The notes under the pieces: model-generated
Seen by the model: only the letters and a program-made list of their open reading frames with translations
What the model was told of the DNA's origin: nothing
Database searches by the model: none
Shown here: piece after piece, positions 37,625-44,826 of the stretch
Numbering within the stretch: the stretch's first letter is position 1
How the letters are laid out: each line of letters starts with the position of its first letter
Made by a program: the position numbers and the translations under genes
Assembly (NCBI RefSeq): GCF_014696925.1
Contig: NZ_JACJQY010000027.1
Location: 1 to 64,000, forward strand
From: Phormidium tenue FACHB-1050
GTDB lineage: Bacteria; Cyanobacteriota; Cyanobacteriia; Pseudanabaenales; Pseudanabaenaceae
Reading direction: 5' to 3'
DNA: 64,000 nt

Positions 37625-38313
37625 AGATCAAATAATGGTGGGAAGAAAGGCGCTAACCAAAGTTGAATTTTGACATCCCAGCCCAGAATAATGGCGATCG
37701 CAGTCATGGAGATCAGCAAGCCACCGATTTTCTGTAAAAGCTGACTGTGAGAACGTAACCGCAAAAAAGACTTACTAAAATATCGGCTAGCATAAGCGAT
37801 GATCAACATCGGAATACCTGCGCCAAGTCCGTAGAATAATAATAGAATGAAAGCACTAAAAACCTGCTGCTCGGCAACAGCTAAGACGAGAATACTACCT
37901 AACACTGAACCCGCACAGGGAGTCCATAACAAACCTAGTTGAGAACCTAAAAGGAATTCCCCAATTAGGTTTACTCTATTTGTATGCTTAAACTTAGGCA
38001 GTGGCAACTTGGATAGCAACAGATAATTTAACTTCGGGAAAATTGAGAGAATACCTAAAATCAATAGGAATGCGATCGCCATAATCCGTATGAAATTTGC
38101 TAAATCTGTCAGCCAGATGCTAGCAACGCCAAGCAAACTGCCTGCGATCGCAAATCCACTCATAGTTCCTGCGACCAAGGCAACGGGGCCATAGCGATGG
38201 GTTTGGAGCGATCGCCCAATCAGGATGGGTAAAATGGGCAAAATACAGGGCGAAAAAGCCGTCAATAAACCACCCAAAATCGCTAAGGCGATCGCTAAAG
38301 GAGTGAGTCCCAT
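37621..38313 (-). CDS. ccdA: CcdA-type thiol transporter
   Basis: This 230-residue membrane protein has six hydrophobic helices and the two redox Cys: one in GLLTAFSPCILPILPILIG, the other in GLLWTPCAGSVLGSIL. CcdA/DsbD-like proteins move reducing power from cytosolic thioredoxin across the membrane. Its start is five bases after the stop of the thioredoxin-like gene, which would be its acceptor. Such pairs serve cytochrome c maturation or periplasmic disulfide and methionine-sulfoxide repair. Confidence 0.92.
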   Translation of the reverse strand: MGLTPLAIALAILGGLLTAFSPCILPILPILIGRSLQTHRYGPVALVAGTMSGFAIAGSLLGVASIWLTDLANFIRIMAIAFLLILGILSIFPKLNYLLLSKLPLPKFKHTNRVNLIGEFLLGSQLGLLWTPCAGSVLGSILVLAVAEQQVFSAFILLLFYGLGAGIPMLIIAYASRYFSKSFLRLRSHSQLLQKIGGLLISMTAIAIILGWDVKIQLWLAPFFPPLFDL

Positions 38314-38318
38314 CGCGG

Positions 38319-38960
38319 TTATCCCAATAATTGTTTGATTGTTTGTTCTGTTTGCGTATAAGCGCCTTCGCCGATGTGATCATATCGTAATTTGCCTTCG
38401 CGATCGGCTAAATAAAGATGCGGCCAATATTCATTCCCATAGGCTTTCCAAGTCTTGAACTCGTTATCCAGAGCCACTGTGTAGTTAATACCATGTTTCT
38501 GCATGGCATTTTTGATGTTATTGACATCACGTTCAAAGGCAAACTCTGGTGTATGCACACCGATTATCTTTAAGCCCTTAGCAGCATACTGTTTATGCCA
38601 TCGCGTCACATAGGGCAATGTGCGTTGACAGTTGATACAGCCAAAAGTCCAAAACTGAATCATCACAACACTTCCCTTTAAATCTTGAATTGACAGAGGA
38701 TTGGAATTTAGCCATTGGGAAATCCCTTGGAATTCTGGTAGTTGTTGACTACTCGAATTAGCAGAAGCGATCGCCTCATCAGGATTATTGGATTTAGGAA
38801 GATCAGACACAGGAACTATTTCTATGGAGATTTTAGGATTAATTGGGTTAGAGATTTTTGAAGAACCAATTTGAGTGGCGATCGCTGTACTTCCTAATCC
38901 CAAAACCCCTAAACCTGCATAGGTTAACAATCGACGACGACGCAATAAACTCTTGTCCAT
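38319..38960 (-). CDS. Exported thioredoxin-like protein (CINC)
   Basis: From the ATG at 38960 (GAGG six bases upstream) this is a 213-residue protein with an N-terminal RRRRLLTYAGLGVLGLGSTAIA export or anchor segment. The thioredoxin fold has active site FGCINCQRTLP (C-I-N-C), as in TlpA/DsbE-like proteins. The C-terminal part (YTVALDNEFKTWKAYGNEYWPHLYL) resembles DipZ-type redoxins. It is made between a DM13 protein and CcdA and is likely reduced by CcdA outside the cytoplasm. Confidence 0.9.
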   Translation of the reverse strand: MDKSLLRRRRLLTYAGLGVLGLGSTAIATQIGSSKISNPINPKISIEIVPVSDLPKSNNPDEAIASANSSSQQLPEFQGISQWLNSNPLSIQDLKGSVVMIQFWTFGCINCQRTLPYVTRWHKQYAAKGLKIIGVHTPEFAFERDVNNIKNAMQKHGINYTVALDNEFKTWKAYGNEYWPHLYLADREGKLRYDHIGEGAYTQTEQTIKQLLG

Positions 38961-38967
38961 ACTAGCC

Positions 38968-39474
38968 TCAAGACAAAGGAGCAAACCCGAAAGTAGCATT
39001 AAACTTACGACACCAAACCGCTATGGATTGGTAATTGTCGATCTGAATATCCTTAGGAATTTCATAGCGTTGCTTCCCATTGAAACTCTTGAGGGGAGCA
39101 ATCAATGCATAGTCTCCTTCAGCGATCGCATAGTCAGGTGGCTTGGACACGTTCAGAATATTTGGCGATCGATGCAAAACCACAAATAGGTCTGGACCAT
39201 TCTCTGAAGTCTTAAAAGTTTGGTCAAGTTCAATAAAATAGTTTCCATTTTCTTGAATAATACTTGCCTTGCCATTAGTGGTATGCTCACCACTGATAAA
39301 ACTGCCAGATCGCAATTTGGTATTGGCTTTTGTATTGGTTTCTTTAGAAGCAGAGGCAATTGGTGTAGAACTTGCCTCTGCTTGAGAGCTTTTTGGGGCG
39401 TTGGTTGGGATAGAAGCACATCCCAACATCAAAACTACAGCCGCAGTAGCTAGACTCAAATTTTTAGTAATCAT
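38968..39474 (-). CDS. DM13-domain lipoprotein
   Basis: This 168-residue protein has a lipobox at LMLGCAS (about residue 19) and a Ser/Ala-rich linker. A C-terminal DM13 domain runs RSGSFISGEHTTNGKASI through AVWCRKFNATFGFAPLS, with the conserved W-C and FGFA. DM13 domains are predicted redox or electron-transfer modules. Its stop lies eight bases before the thioredoxin-like gene start. An envelope redox role fits the operon. Confidence 0.85.
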   Translation of the reverse strand: MITKNLSLATAAVVLMLGCASIPTNAPKSSQAEASSTPIASASKETNTKANTKLRSGSFISGEHTTNGKASIIQENGNYFIELDQTFKTSENGPDLFVVLHRSPNILNVSKPPDYAIAEGDYALIAPLKSFNGKQRYEIPKDIQIDNYQSIAVWCRKFNATFGFAPLS

Positions 39475-39508
39475 AAATAGATAGGTTTTTTGTTTGTAAT
39501 TTACATTA

Positions 39509-39530
39509 GGAGCAATTCATCAATTGCTCC
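39509..39530. terminator. Short hairpin between Met-rich and DM13 genes
   Basis: GGAGCAATT, loop CATC, and complement lies in the leader of the DM13 gene. There is no long T run, so it may attenuate rather than end transcription from the upstream lipoprotein gene. Confidence 0.4.
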
Positions 39531-39583
39531 CCAAATTTTGTAATTAATCTGTAATTCTTAACTCAGTAAAGATGAAAACTAGA

Positions 39584-39985
39584 CTATGGCTTAGGAGATT
39601 CAGCAGGTCTTCCATCCTTCATAGCATCGCTTTTCATCGCGTCATTCTTCATTGCATCACTCTTCATCGTGTCACTTTTCATGGCATCATTCTTCATGGC
39701 ATCGCCAGACTTATCCTTCATGGCATCATTCTTCATGGTATCGCTTTTCATCGCGTCACTTTTCATGGCATCGTTCTTCATGGCATCATTCTTCATCGCA
39801 TCGCCAGACTTATCCTTCATCGCGTCGCCTTTCATGGCATCATTTTTCATCGCGTCAGCAGGTTTGGTCTCGGGAGTAGATTGAGTGGCGGGAGTTGCTT
39901 CAGGTGTGGTGGATGTAGCGGAACATGAAACAATTCCAGCAGTCAAAGCCAAACCAGCAATAAGTCCAATAAATCTATAGTTCAT
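39584..39985 (-). CDS. Methionine-rich MXKDX-repeat lipoprotein
   Basis: In this 133-residue protein a signal peptide ends in the lipobox AGIVSC (Cys21), followed by a Thr/Pro linker. About 15 repeats of the form M-K-(N/S/G)-D-(A/T) then give a Met every five residues (16 Met in all). This is the pentapeptide MXKDX repeat family. In Azospira suillum a Met-rich periplasmic protein of this style (MrpX) is an expendable target for hypochlorite and is repaired by a YedYZ system under an ECF sigma factor. The same part list surrounds this gene. Its promoter region carries the motif also found before the sigma gene. Confidence 0.85.
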   Translation of the reverse strand: MNYRFIGLIAGLALTAGIVSCSATSTTPEATPATQSTPETKPADAMKNDAMKGDAMKDKSGDAMKNDAMKNDAMKSDAMKSDTMKNDAMKDKSGDAMKNDAMKSDTMKSDAMKNDAMKSDAMKDGRPAESPKP

Positions 39986-40046
39986 TGTTGTAAGCTCTCT
40001 TCCAAAAAGTGATGTGAAGTAATCCTTTCGAGGTTTACTTATTGGA

Positions 40047-40073
40047 TATACGGATGAGTTAGCTAATTGGATG
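40047..40073 (-). promoter_or_regulatory. Candidate ECF promoter of Met-rich lipoprotein gene
   Basis: On the minus strand TTCATCC, a 16-base spacer and CGTATA lie 61 bases upstream of the lipoprotein ATG. The same TCATCC-N16-CGTAT arrangement precedes the sigma gene at 41841-41867. The CATCC -35 resembles those of SigK/ECF19-type sigma factors, which also pair with RskA-like anti-sigma factors. Confidence 0.6.
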
Positions 40074-40111
40074 AAGTAATTTTAAAGTTAGCTCTGCACT
40101 CAAGTGCGAGC

Positions 40112-40228
40112 TATAGCTGTCGCCAAGTGTATGAGGACATAAAACCCAAGAAGAGAATGGCGGCGCGAAGCGCCGCCATTCTCTTCTTGGGTTTTGCTTT
40201 TTTCCTAACACAATCGACGGCAGCTATA
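40112..40228. mobile_element. Family A element inserted in family F repeat
   Basis: The element proper is 40114-40226 (113 bp), with ends TAGCTGTCGCC and GGCAGCTA, flanked by TA at 40112-40113 and 40227-40228. Removing it with one TA restores GCGAGCTAAAAGCT, the form of the uninterrupted repeat at 41878. The core is a perfect hairpin with arms AAAACCCAAGAAGAGAATGG onward. This shows family A transposes into TA. Confidence 0.8.
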
Positions 40229-40270
40229 AAAGCTAAAACCCGTTGAAACGGATTGACTTGTTTTACAGCC

Positions 40271-40355
40271 ATTACTGATCAAACGAACCACCAGAATTTT
40301 TGTAAGGGTTTTGCGAAGCTAAACCTTTACAAAAATTCTGCTGGTTTGGGTTTTA
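40271..40355. repeat. Family E hairpin element
   Basis: It begins ATTACTGATCAAACGAACCA and ends CTGGTTTGGGTTTTA, like the copy at 47922-48010. The stem (CCAGAATTTTTGTAAGG) is of entirely different sequence from that copy. It also interrupts the family F repeat. Confidence 0.65.
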
Positions 40356-40422
40356 TTTACCTAGTCATCTTTAGCTGACTTTAGCTTTTAGCCAAGAACT
40401 TGAGTTCTTGGCTAATTCAGTG

Positions 40423-41241
40423 CTAAACTTCTCCTTTCATTACCATTTCCCCTGTGGGTTCGGGCATATCTTGGTTTGGCTCAATCGTAATAATTAATGT
40501 TGTAGACTGCTTAAGAGCGCTAGCTAATGGAACCTTCATAAAGACTTTGCCTTGCTCATCAGGACGGAACTGAGCGCAATCAACCTTTTTACCATCAACG
40601 ATCGCCCAAAGTCGATAACTATTTTCTTGGGGAATTTGCCTCAGATTCTGAATGCTGATCATCGCAGTTTTTTCAGTGGGCGCTATCATCACACTTCCAG
40701 AAGCCGCAGGAATTGCACCCATCCCTTTGAGCGAGATCATGCGATTGTCGGAACCTTGCAACATCGCAATTGTTGCGCTATGTTTTTGTAATTCGATTTG
40801 ATTGGAGGCAATTTGTTGACGCATTTGATAATTGTCAAAACCAAGAGCAATTAGCGCGATCGCACCAATACTACTTAAACCAATCGCGGCTAATTTCCAG
40901 AGATTTCTACGGCGAGGCGATTGATTAATAATTGGTGTTAAGGGATTGCTTAAGGAGTCTATCGATGGATCTAAGGGATCTGTTAACAGATTCTCAACGG
41001 TTATCGGGATAGCTTGCGACGCAATGCGATCGCGTAGATTTTTATCTGGATAAGTTTCGCTCAAGCCCAGAGGCAGCATTGCTAACGTTTCTTGAAAGTG
41101 ATCAATTTTTGTGACTATTTCTGGATGCTCTAGGATAATTTTATGCATCTCGATAACTTCTTCAGGATCAAGATCTCCCAATACATATCCTGCTAATAGT
41201 TCTTCCCATTCATGGGGATATTTATTTTGTGGTGTAGTCAT
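40423..41241 (-). CDS. RskA-type anti-sigma factor
   Basis: This 272-residue protein starts MTTPQNKYPHEWEELLAGYVLGDL, an anti-sigma N-terminal domain with no zinc motif. One membrane helix (LAAIGLSSIGAIALIALGF) lies near residue 125. The C-terminal RskA domain lies outside (SVMIAPTEKTAMISIQNL through YRLWAIVDGKKVDCAQF). It should hold the ECF sigma factor at the membrane until an envelope signal arrives. The ATG at 41241, two bases after the sigma stop and behind GGAG, is preferred to the longer frame from 41301. Confidence 0.88.
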   Translation of the reverse strand: MTTPQNKYPHEWEELLAGYVLGDLDPEEVIEMHKIILEHPEIVTKIDHFQETLAMLPLGLSETYPDKNLRDRIASQAIPITVENLLTDPLDPSIDSLSNPLTPIINQSPRRRNLWKLAAIGLSSIGAIALIALGFDNYQMRQQIASNQIELQKHSATIAMLQGSDNRMISLKGMGAIPAASGSVMIAPTEKTAMISIQNLRQIPQENSYRLWAIVDGKKVDCAQFRPDEQGKVFMKVPLASALKQSTTLIITIEPNQDMPEPTGEMVMKGEV

Positions 41242-41243
41242 AA

Positions 41244-41810
41244 TCACTCCAACGTATCCTGCAAACATTCTCTCAGTCGAATCAATCCATTTCGCGCCCA
41301 AGACTTGACTGTCCCCAATGGAGTACCTAGCATTTTAGCAATTTCAGATTGGCTAAGTCCATCAAAATATGCCATTTCTAATACTTGACGATGTTTGTCA
41401 GGTAACTTGGCTAGGGCTAATTTTACTTTTTCTGAACGTTCGGCTAGTGACGCATTTTCCATGAGAGATGAGGTTCTGATGTCGAGTTCTGAAGCAATTC
41501 CCTGTTCCCATTTTTGGAGATGTTGCTGTTGCGATCGCGTTTTACGAATGCGGTCAATCGCTCGCGATCGGGTCAAGACTGTCAAAAAAGTGGCGATCGA
41601 ACCTCGCTTATTGTCGTAAGTACTATTGCGACTGAGCAAAATGAAGATCTCTTGGGTGAGGTCTTCCGCTTCTTGGGGACTGCCTAAGATCCTTAATGAT
41701 AGGCGGTAAACCAACTCACCGTAGCGATCATAGAAGATGCCAAAAGCTTGACTGCTTCCCGATCGCCAAGCTTGCAGTATTTCTACATCGGGTTGCTCGG
41801 AGAGTTTCAT
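41244..41810 (-). CDS. ECF sigma factor
   Basis: This 188-residue sigma factor has region 2 (YRLSLRILGSPQEAEDLTQEIFILL) and region 4 with its helix-turn-helix (LEMAYFDGLSQSEIAKMLGTPLGTVKSWARNGLIRLRE). It lacks regions 1 and 3, so it is ECF type. It forms an operon with the RskA-like anti-sigma factor. Its own promoter region carries TCATCC-N16-CGTAT, which suggests autoregulation. The likely regulon includes the Met-rich lipoprotein gene 1.3 kb downstream. Confidence 0.93.
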   Translation of the reverse strand: MKLSEQPDVEILQAWRSGSSQAFGIFYDRYGELVYRLSLRILGSPQEAEDLTQEIFILLSRNSTYDNKRGSIATFLTVLTRSRAIDRIRKTRSQQQHLQKWEQGIASELDIRTSSLMENASLAERSEKVKLALAKLPDKHRQVLEMAYFDGLSQSEIAKMLGTPLGTVKSWARNGLIRLRECLQDTLE

Positions 41811-41840
41811 AGCGAGAGTAAATACGCATCATTACTATAC

Positions 41841-41867
41841 ATACGCATCTTAAGCTGGAACGGATGA
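41841..41867 (-). promoter_or_regulatory. Candidate autoregulated ECF promoter
   Basis: On the minus strand ACTCATCC, 16 bases and CGTATG end 31 bases before the sigma ATG at 41810. The motif pair and spacing are identical to that before the Met-rich lipoprotein gene (40047-40073). Confidence 0.6.
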
Positions 41868-41877
41868 GTTATCAACC

Positions 41878-42075
41878 TTAGCTCTGCACTCAAGTGCGGG
41901 CTAAAAGCTCAAGTCTGCTGAAGCAGACTAAGGAATATTTCTACGCAACCCGTTAAAACGGGTTGATTTTGTTCAGTCATTTTCAGGCATCTTTAGATGA
42001 CTTTAGCTTTTAGCCAAGAATTTGAGTTCTTGGTGACTTGTGTGTACACGGTAGCACTTGAGTGCGGGGCTAATC
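41878..42075. repeat. Family F multi-hairpin repeat, intact copy
   Basis: This copy is not interrupted and contains CACTCAAGTG, AGTCTGCTGAAGCAGACT, AACCCGTTAAAACGGGTT and CCAAGAATTTGAGTTCTTGG palindromes in series. With the copy at 40087 it flanks the sigma/anti-sigma operon in direct orientation. The gap to 42088 contains nothing else. Confidence 0.75.
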
Positions 42076-42088
42076 ATACAAACTACAG

Positions 42089-42664
42089 TTATGGATTAAC
42101 TTCTCGCTCTTGCCAATTTCCTTGCTCATCCCGTAGATAGATCCAGCGATTTTGGGGAGATCCGCGTAATTCGAGGCGATCGCATTCGGTGGGATTGAGC
42201 AAGAGTAAACAAAAAGTATCTAGTGGTTGGGAGGGATCGGGTGGTGCTATTTCTAGAAAATCAACTCTCGGCTCTCTGGGATGCGCCCATGTAAACTGGA
42301 TTCTGGCGGCTTCTGAGAGAGATTGCCATGTCGATGTTCTCGCCTGTTGTAATTCTAAGTCTGGATATTTACTATCAATTAATAGCAGTTTGCCAAGTAT
42401 CCGAAATTGGGATCGCGTTTTCGTGAAATACCAACTGACCTCCGCCCAAGGGTTAGCTTTAATTTGCTCAATCTTTTGACTGCGGGAGTCGGTAATGATT
42501 TTTAGACAATCTTGAAAGCGATCGCTATTTTCGAGAAACCCACGAAATACGACTGTCCGATTGCGAGGGCGCTGATCCAAATCAATCGTGGCAAGTTGCA
42601 AAAATCTTGCTTCGGGTTGGTTGCGGTGCTGATGTAAACTTCGAGCTAGATGCGATCGCCACAT
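42089..42664 (-). CDS. FMN-dependent PPOX-family flavoprotein
   Basis: This 191-residue protein matches the cyanobacterial Npun_F5749/alr4036 type of pyridoxamine-phosphate-oxidase-like flavoproteins: FLQLATIDLDQRPRNRTVVFRGF, then AEVSWYFTKTRSQFRILG, and a C-terminal RLELRGSPQNRWIYLRDE. It is probably an FMN-binding reductase or oxidase of unknown substrate. It is cytosolic and monocistronic. The start is the ATG at 42664. Confidence 0.9.
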   Translation of the reverse strand: MWRSHLARSLHQHRNQPEARFLQLATIDLDQRPRNRTVVFRGFLENSDRFQDCLKIITDSRSQKIEQIKANPWAEVSWYFTKTRSQFRILGKLLLIDSKYPDLELQQARTSTWQSLSEAARIQFTWAHPREPRVDFLEIAPPDPSQPLDTFCLLLLNPTECDRLELRGSPQNRWIYLRDEQGNWQEREVNP

Positions 42665-42798
42665 AAAACCATTTGGATGACTAATGAGAGGGTTAAGCTT
42701 GCCAAGCCACTTGTTATAGTCCGATGACTAAAACTGAGCCTTAACTTTAGCAGATGCGGCAAAAATCATAAAAATCACCCTACTAATATCGACTACGC

Positions 42799-43018
42799 TA
42801 TAGCAAAAAAAGAGTTAACTACTACAAACCAAAACCCCAGAATCGAGTGGCGGCGCTTCGCGCCGCCACTCGATTCTGGGGTTTTATACCAATTCACGAA
42901 AATGTAGCAACACTTTTGTGAATTGAAAACCAAACCCAGTAAGGGTTTTAAAAACACAAAATGGCGTAGCCATTTTGTGTTTTGGTATTATGTCCCAAGT
43001 AAAACTTGCTTTGCTATA
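42799..43018. mobile_element. Family A element carrying a nested family D element
   Basis: The left end TAGCAAAAAAAGAGTT (42801) and right end ACTTGCTTTGCTA (to 43016) are flanked by TA. The core hairpin pairs AAAACCCCAGAATCGAGTGG with its complement around 42856. Between the core and the right end a complete 97-bp family D element is inserted. The copy at 20806 lacks that insert. Confidence 0.75.
42889..42985. mobile_element. Family D element (97 bp)
   Basis: It begins CCAATTCACGAAAATG and ends TTTTGTGTTTTGG, flanked by TA. Two hairpins are inside (ACACTTTTGTGAATTG pairing with the left end, and AAAATGGCG/AGCCATTTT). The copy at 60661-60757 has the same length and very similar sequence. Confidence 0.75.
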
Positions 43019-43019
43019 T

Positions 43020-43065
43020 GAACCGATTTTGTGTAGTGTGGAGCCACACTACACAAAATCGGTTC
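43020..43065. repeat. Hairpin related to families B/C
   Basis: A perfect 21-base stem starts GAACCGATTTTGTGTAGTGT with loop GAGC. The outer ACCGATTTT motif is shared with families B and C. It lies downstream of the amidohydrolase stop and may be its terminator. Confidence 0.65.
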
Positions 43066-43101
43066 TCTTTTAATTTTTTAAAAAGAGAAAAATGATGTAA
43101 T

Positions 43102-44340
43102 TTACACCAATTTATCGATCGCTAAAAGTGTATGCAACAGAACATTCGCTCCTTGAGCGCATTGTTCAGGAGAAGTATATTCATCTTGAGAATGGCTAAT
43201 ACCATCACGACTTGGTACAAAAATCATCGCCATATCCGTAAAGCGACCAATCTCTTGTGCGTCATGTCCTGCACGACTGGGTAGATAGTCATAACTAAGT
43301 TTGAGTTCTTGGCAAACATTGGCGATCGCCTCCATCAGCTCAGGTTTAGCTGGAGTTGGTAGTACATGAAGTTTCTGCTCAATGCTAATTTCTGTACCTG
43401 TGATTCGAGCGATCGCATCACATTCTTTTTCAATCTGATCGATTAAATATAGGAGATTTTCTTCGGAGAGGTCACGCAAATCAATACTCATATCCACTCG
43501 CGCAGGCACAACATTAGTAGCATTAGGTGACACTGTCATATGTCCCACTGTTGCAACTTGTTCACCTTCTGTTTCAACACCGAGACGATTGATGGCGAGG
43601 ACGAGTTGAGAAGCCGCCACAAGAGCATCTTTTCGCATATGCATCGGTGTTGTCCCTGCATGATTTGGGCGACCGATAATTGTCACCATGAAGCGATATT
43701 GACCGACAATCCCTGTCACCACACCGATTTGTTTATCCAATGCTTCCAGTACACCACCTTGCTCCACATGGAGTTCGATAAAAGCGGCGATCTCATGGCG
43801 ATCGCGTTTGGCGGTATGCAGCTTTTCCCAATCACCACCAACATTTTTTAAGCAATCTTGAATTGACGTGCCATCTTTGCGGCGGTAACGCTCAGGATCA
43901 GTAGGTGCATTGCCTGCGATCGCTTTACAGCCAATCACACTATTTTCTTCGTCAGAAAAAACTATTACCTCAAAGGGATGACGCAACCGCACCTGATTTT
44001 CCTGCAACACTCGCGCCACTTCGACTCCCGCCAAAACGCCCAAGCAACCGTCGTAGCGTCCTGCAACGGGTACGGTATCGATGTGAGAGCCTGTCGCCAA
44101 AGCTGCTTCTGATTCTGTTCCAGCATAAGTACCAATAATGTTTCCAACTGCGTCACTACGCACTGACATTCCAGCTTCTTGCATCCAAGATGTCACTAAT
44201 GCGCGTGCTTGAATGTCTTCTTTTGAAAAAGCGAGCCGACATACCCCACCATTGGGCAACCTGCCAATTTCTGCAAGCTCAGCAAGACTGCGAGCAAGCC
44301 GATCGCAATTGATCGCGAGTTTGGGGAGTAGCGCTATCAT
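43102..44340 (-). CDS. M20-family Zn amidohydrolase (allantoate/carbamoyl amino acid type)
   Basis: This 412-residue metal hydrolase has the metal-site segments TGSHIDTVPVAGRYDGCLGV, FSDEENSVIGCKAIAG and ELHVEQGGVLE, with RPNHAGTTPM and PSRAGHDAQEIG further on. The family includes allantoate amidohydrolase, ureidoglycolate hydrolase and N-carbamoyl-L-amino-acid hydrolase. The exact substrate cannot be told from sequence. A divergent GntR/FadR-type regulator gene 486 bases away probably controls it. Confidence 0.9.
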   Translation of the reverse strand: MIALLPKLAINCDRLARSLAELAEIGRLPNGGVCRLAFSKEDIQARALVTSWMQEAGMSVRSDAVGNIIGTYAGTESEAALATGSHIDTVPVAGRYDGCLGVLAGVEVARVLQENQVRLRHPFEVIVFSDEENSVIGCKAIAGNAPTDPERYRRKDGTSIQDCLKNVGGDWEKLHTAKRDRHEIAAFIELHVEQGGVLEALDKQIGVVTGIVGQYRFMVTIIGRPNHAGTTPMHMRKDALVAASQLVLAINRLGVETEGEQVATVGHMTVSPNATNVVPARVDMSIDLRDLSEENLLYLIDQIEKECDAIARITGTEISIEQKLHVLPTPAKPELMEAIANVCQELKLSYDYLPSRAGHDAQEIGRFTDMAMIFVPSRDGISHSQDEYTSPEQCAQGANVLLHTLLAIDKLV

Positions 44341-44448
44341 GTCTCAGATTATTCCTTGAAGATATATTAAGTACTAGCTTATGAATACAATATACTGTAT
44401 ACACATACTTATGATTAATATACGTTTTATTTCTCGCCACTGCCGTTT

Positions 44449-44548
44449 TTAATTCACAAAAGTGTTGTCACATTTTTGTGAATTAAAAACTAGACACCGT
44501 AAGGCTTTTAAAAATACGAAATGGCGTTGCCATTTTGTATTTTGATAT
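44449..44548. repeat. Decayed family D element
   Basis: The stretch AATTCACAAAAGTG through CATTTTGTATTTTG aligns with the 97-bp family D copies but has many changes, and the outer CCAA/TTGG ends are lost. It lies in the divergent region between the amidohydrolase and GntR genes. Confidence 0.55.
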
Positions 44549-44826
44549 AACGTACATTTGTAGCCAAAAAACTAGAAAAGTGTAGCGGTGTAGGGTATTG
44601 CAACGACCTTTTGGGTTTTGAAGCTTCAATAAAATAGCGATCGCTATATTTTAAAAATCTCGGAACAATGGTTTTAAGTCCTTTGTCTGTAGAGACATTG
44701 ATCGTCACAGTCATTGCTGTAAGGCAAACTTTAATCCAAATTAAATAAAATTCTCATAATTTAGGCTGATATGTTTATGGTCAAAATCGTAGAGAATTAT
44801 TCATACAGATTTTAGGAGATTTCTGA

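Larger units (their letters stand above)
40087..40415. repeat. Family F multi-hairpin repeat, interrupted
   Basis: Text shared with 41878-42075 includes TTAGCTCTGCACTCAAGTGC, AACCCGTT(G/A)AAACGG and GACTTTAGCTTTTAGCCAAG. This copy is broken by a family A element (40112-40228) and a family E element (40271-40355). It contains several small palindromes such as CACTCAAGTG. Similar text is found as dispersed repeats in many cyanobacteria. Confidence 0.75.

Noticed and set aside
39600-39850. Possible CRISPR array because of short regular repeats
   Set aside because: The repeats are 15-base coding units without unique spacers of constant length, inside an intact lipoprotein gene.
39572-39928. His/Ser-rich plus-strand frames opposite the Met-rich lipoprotein gene
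   Set aside because: They are antisense readings of the MXKDX repeats. Repetition keeps all frames open, and there is no ribosome site or plausible product.
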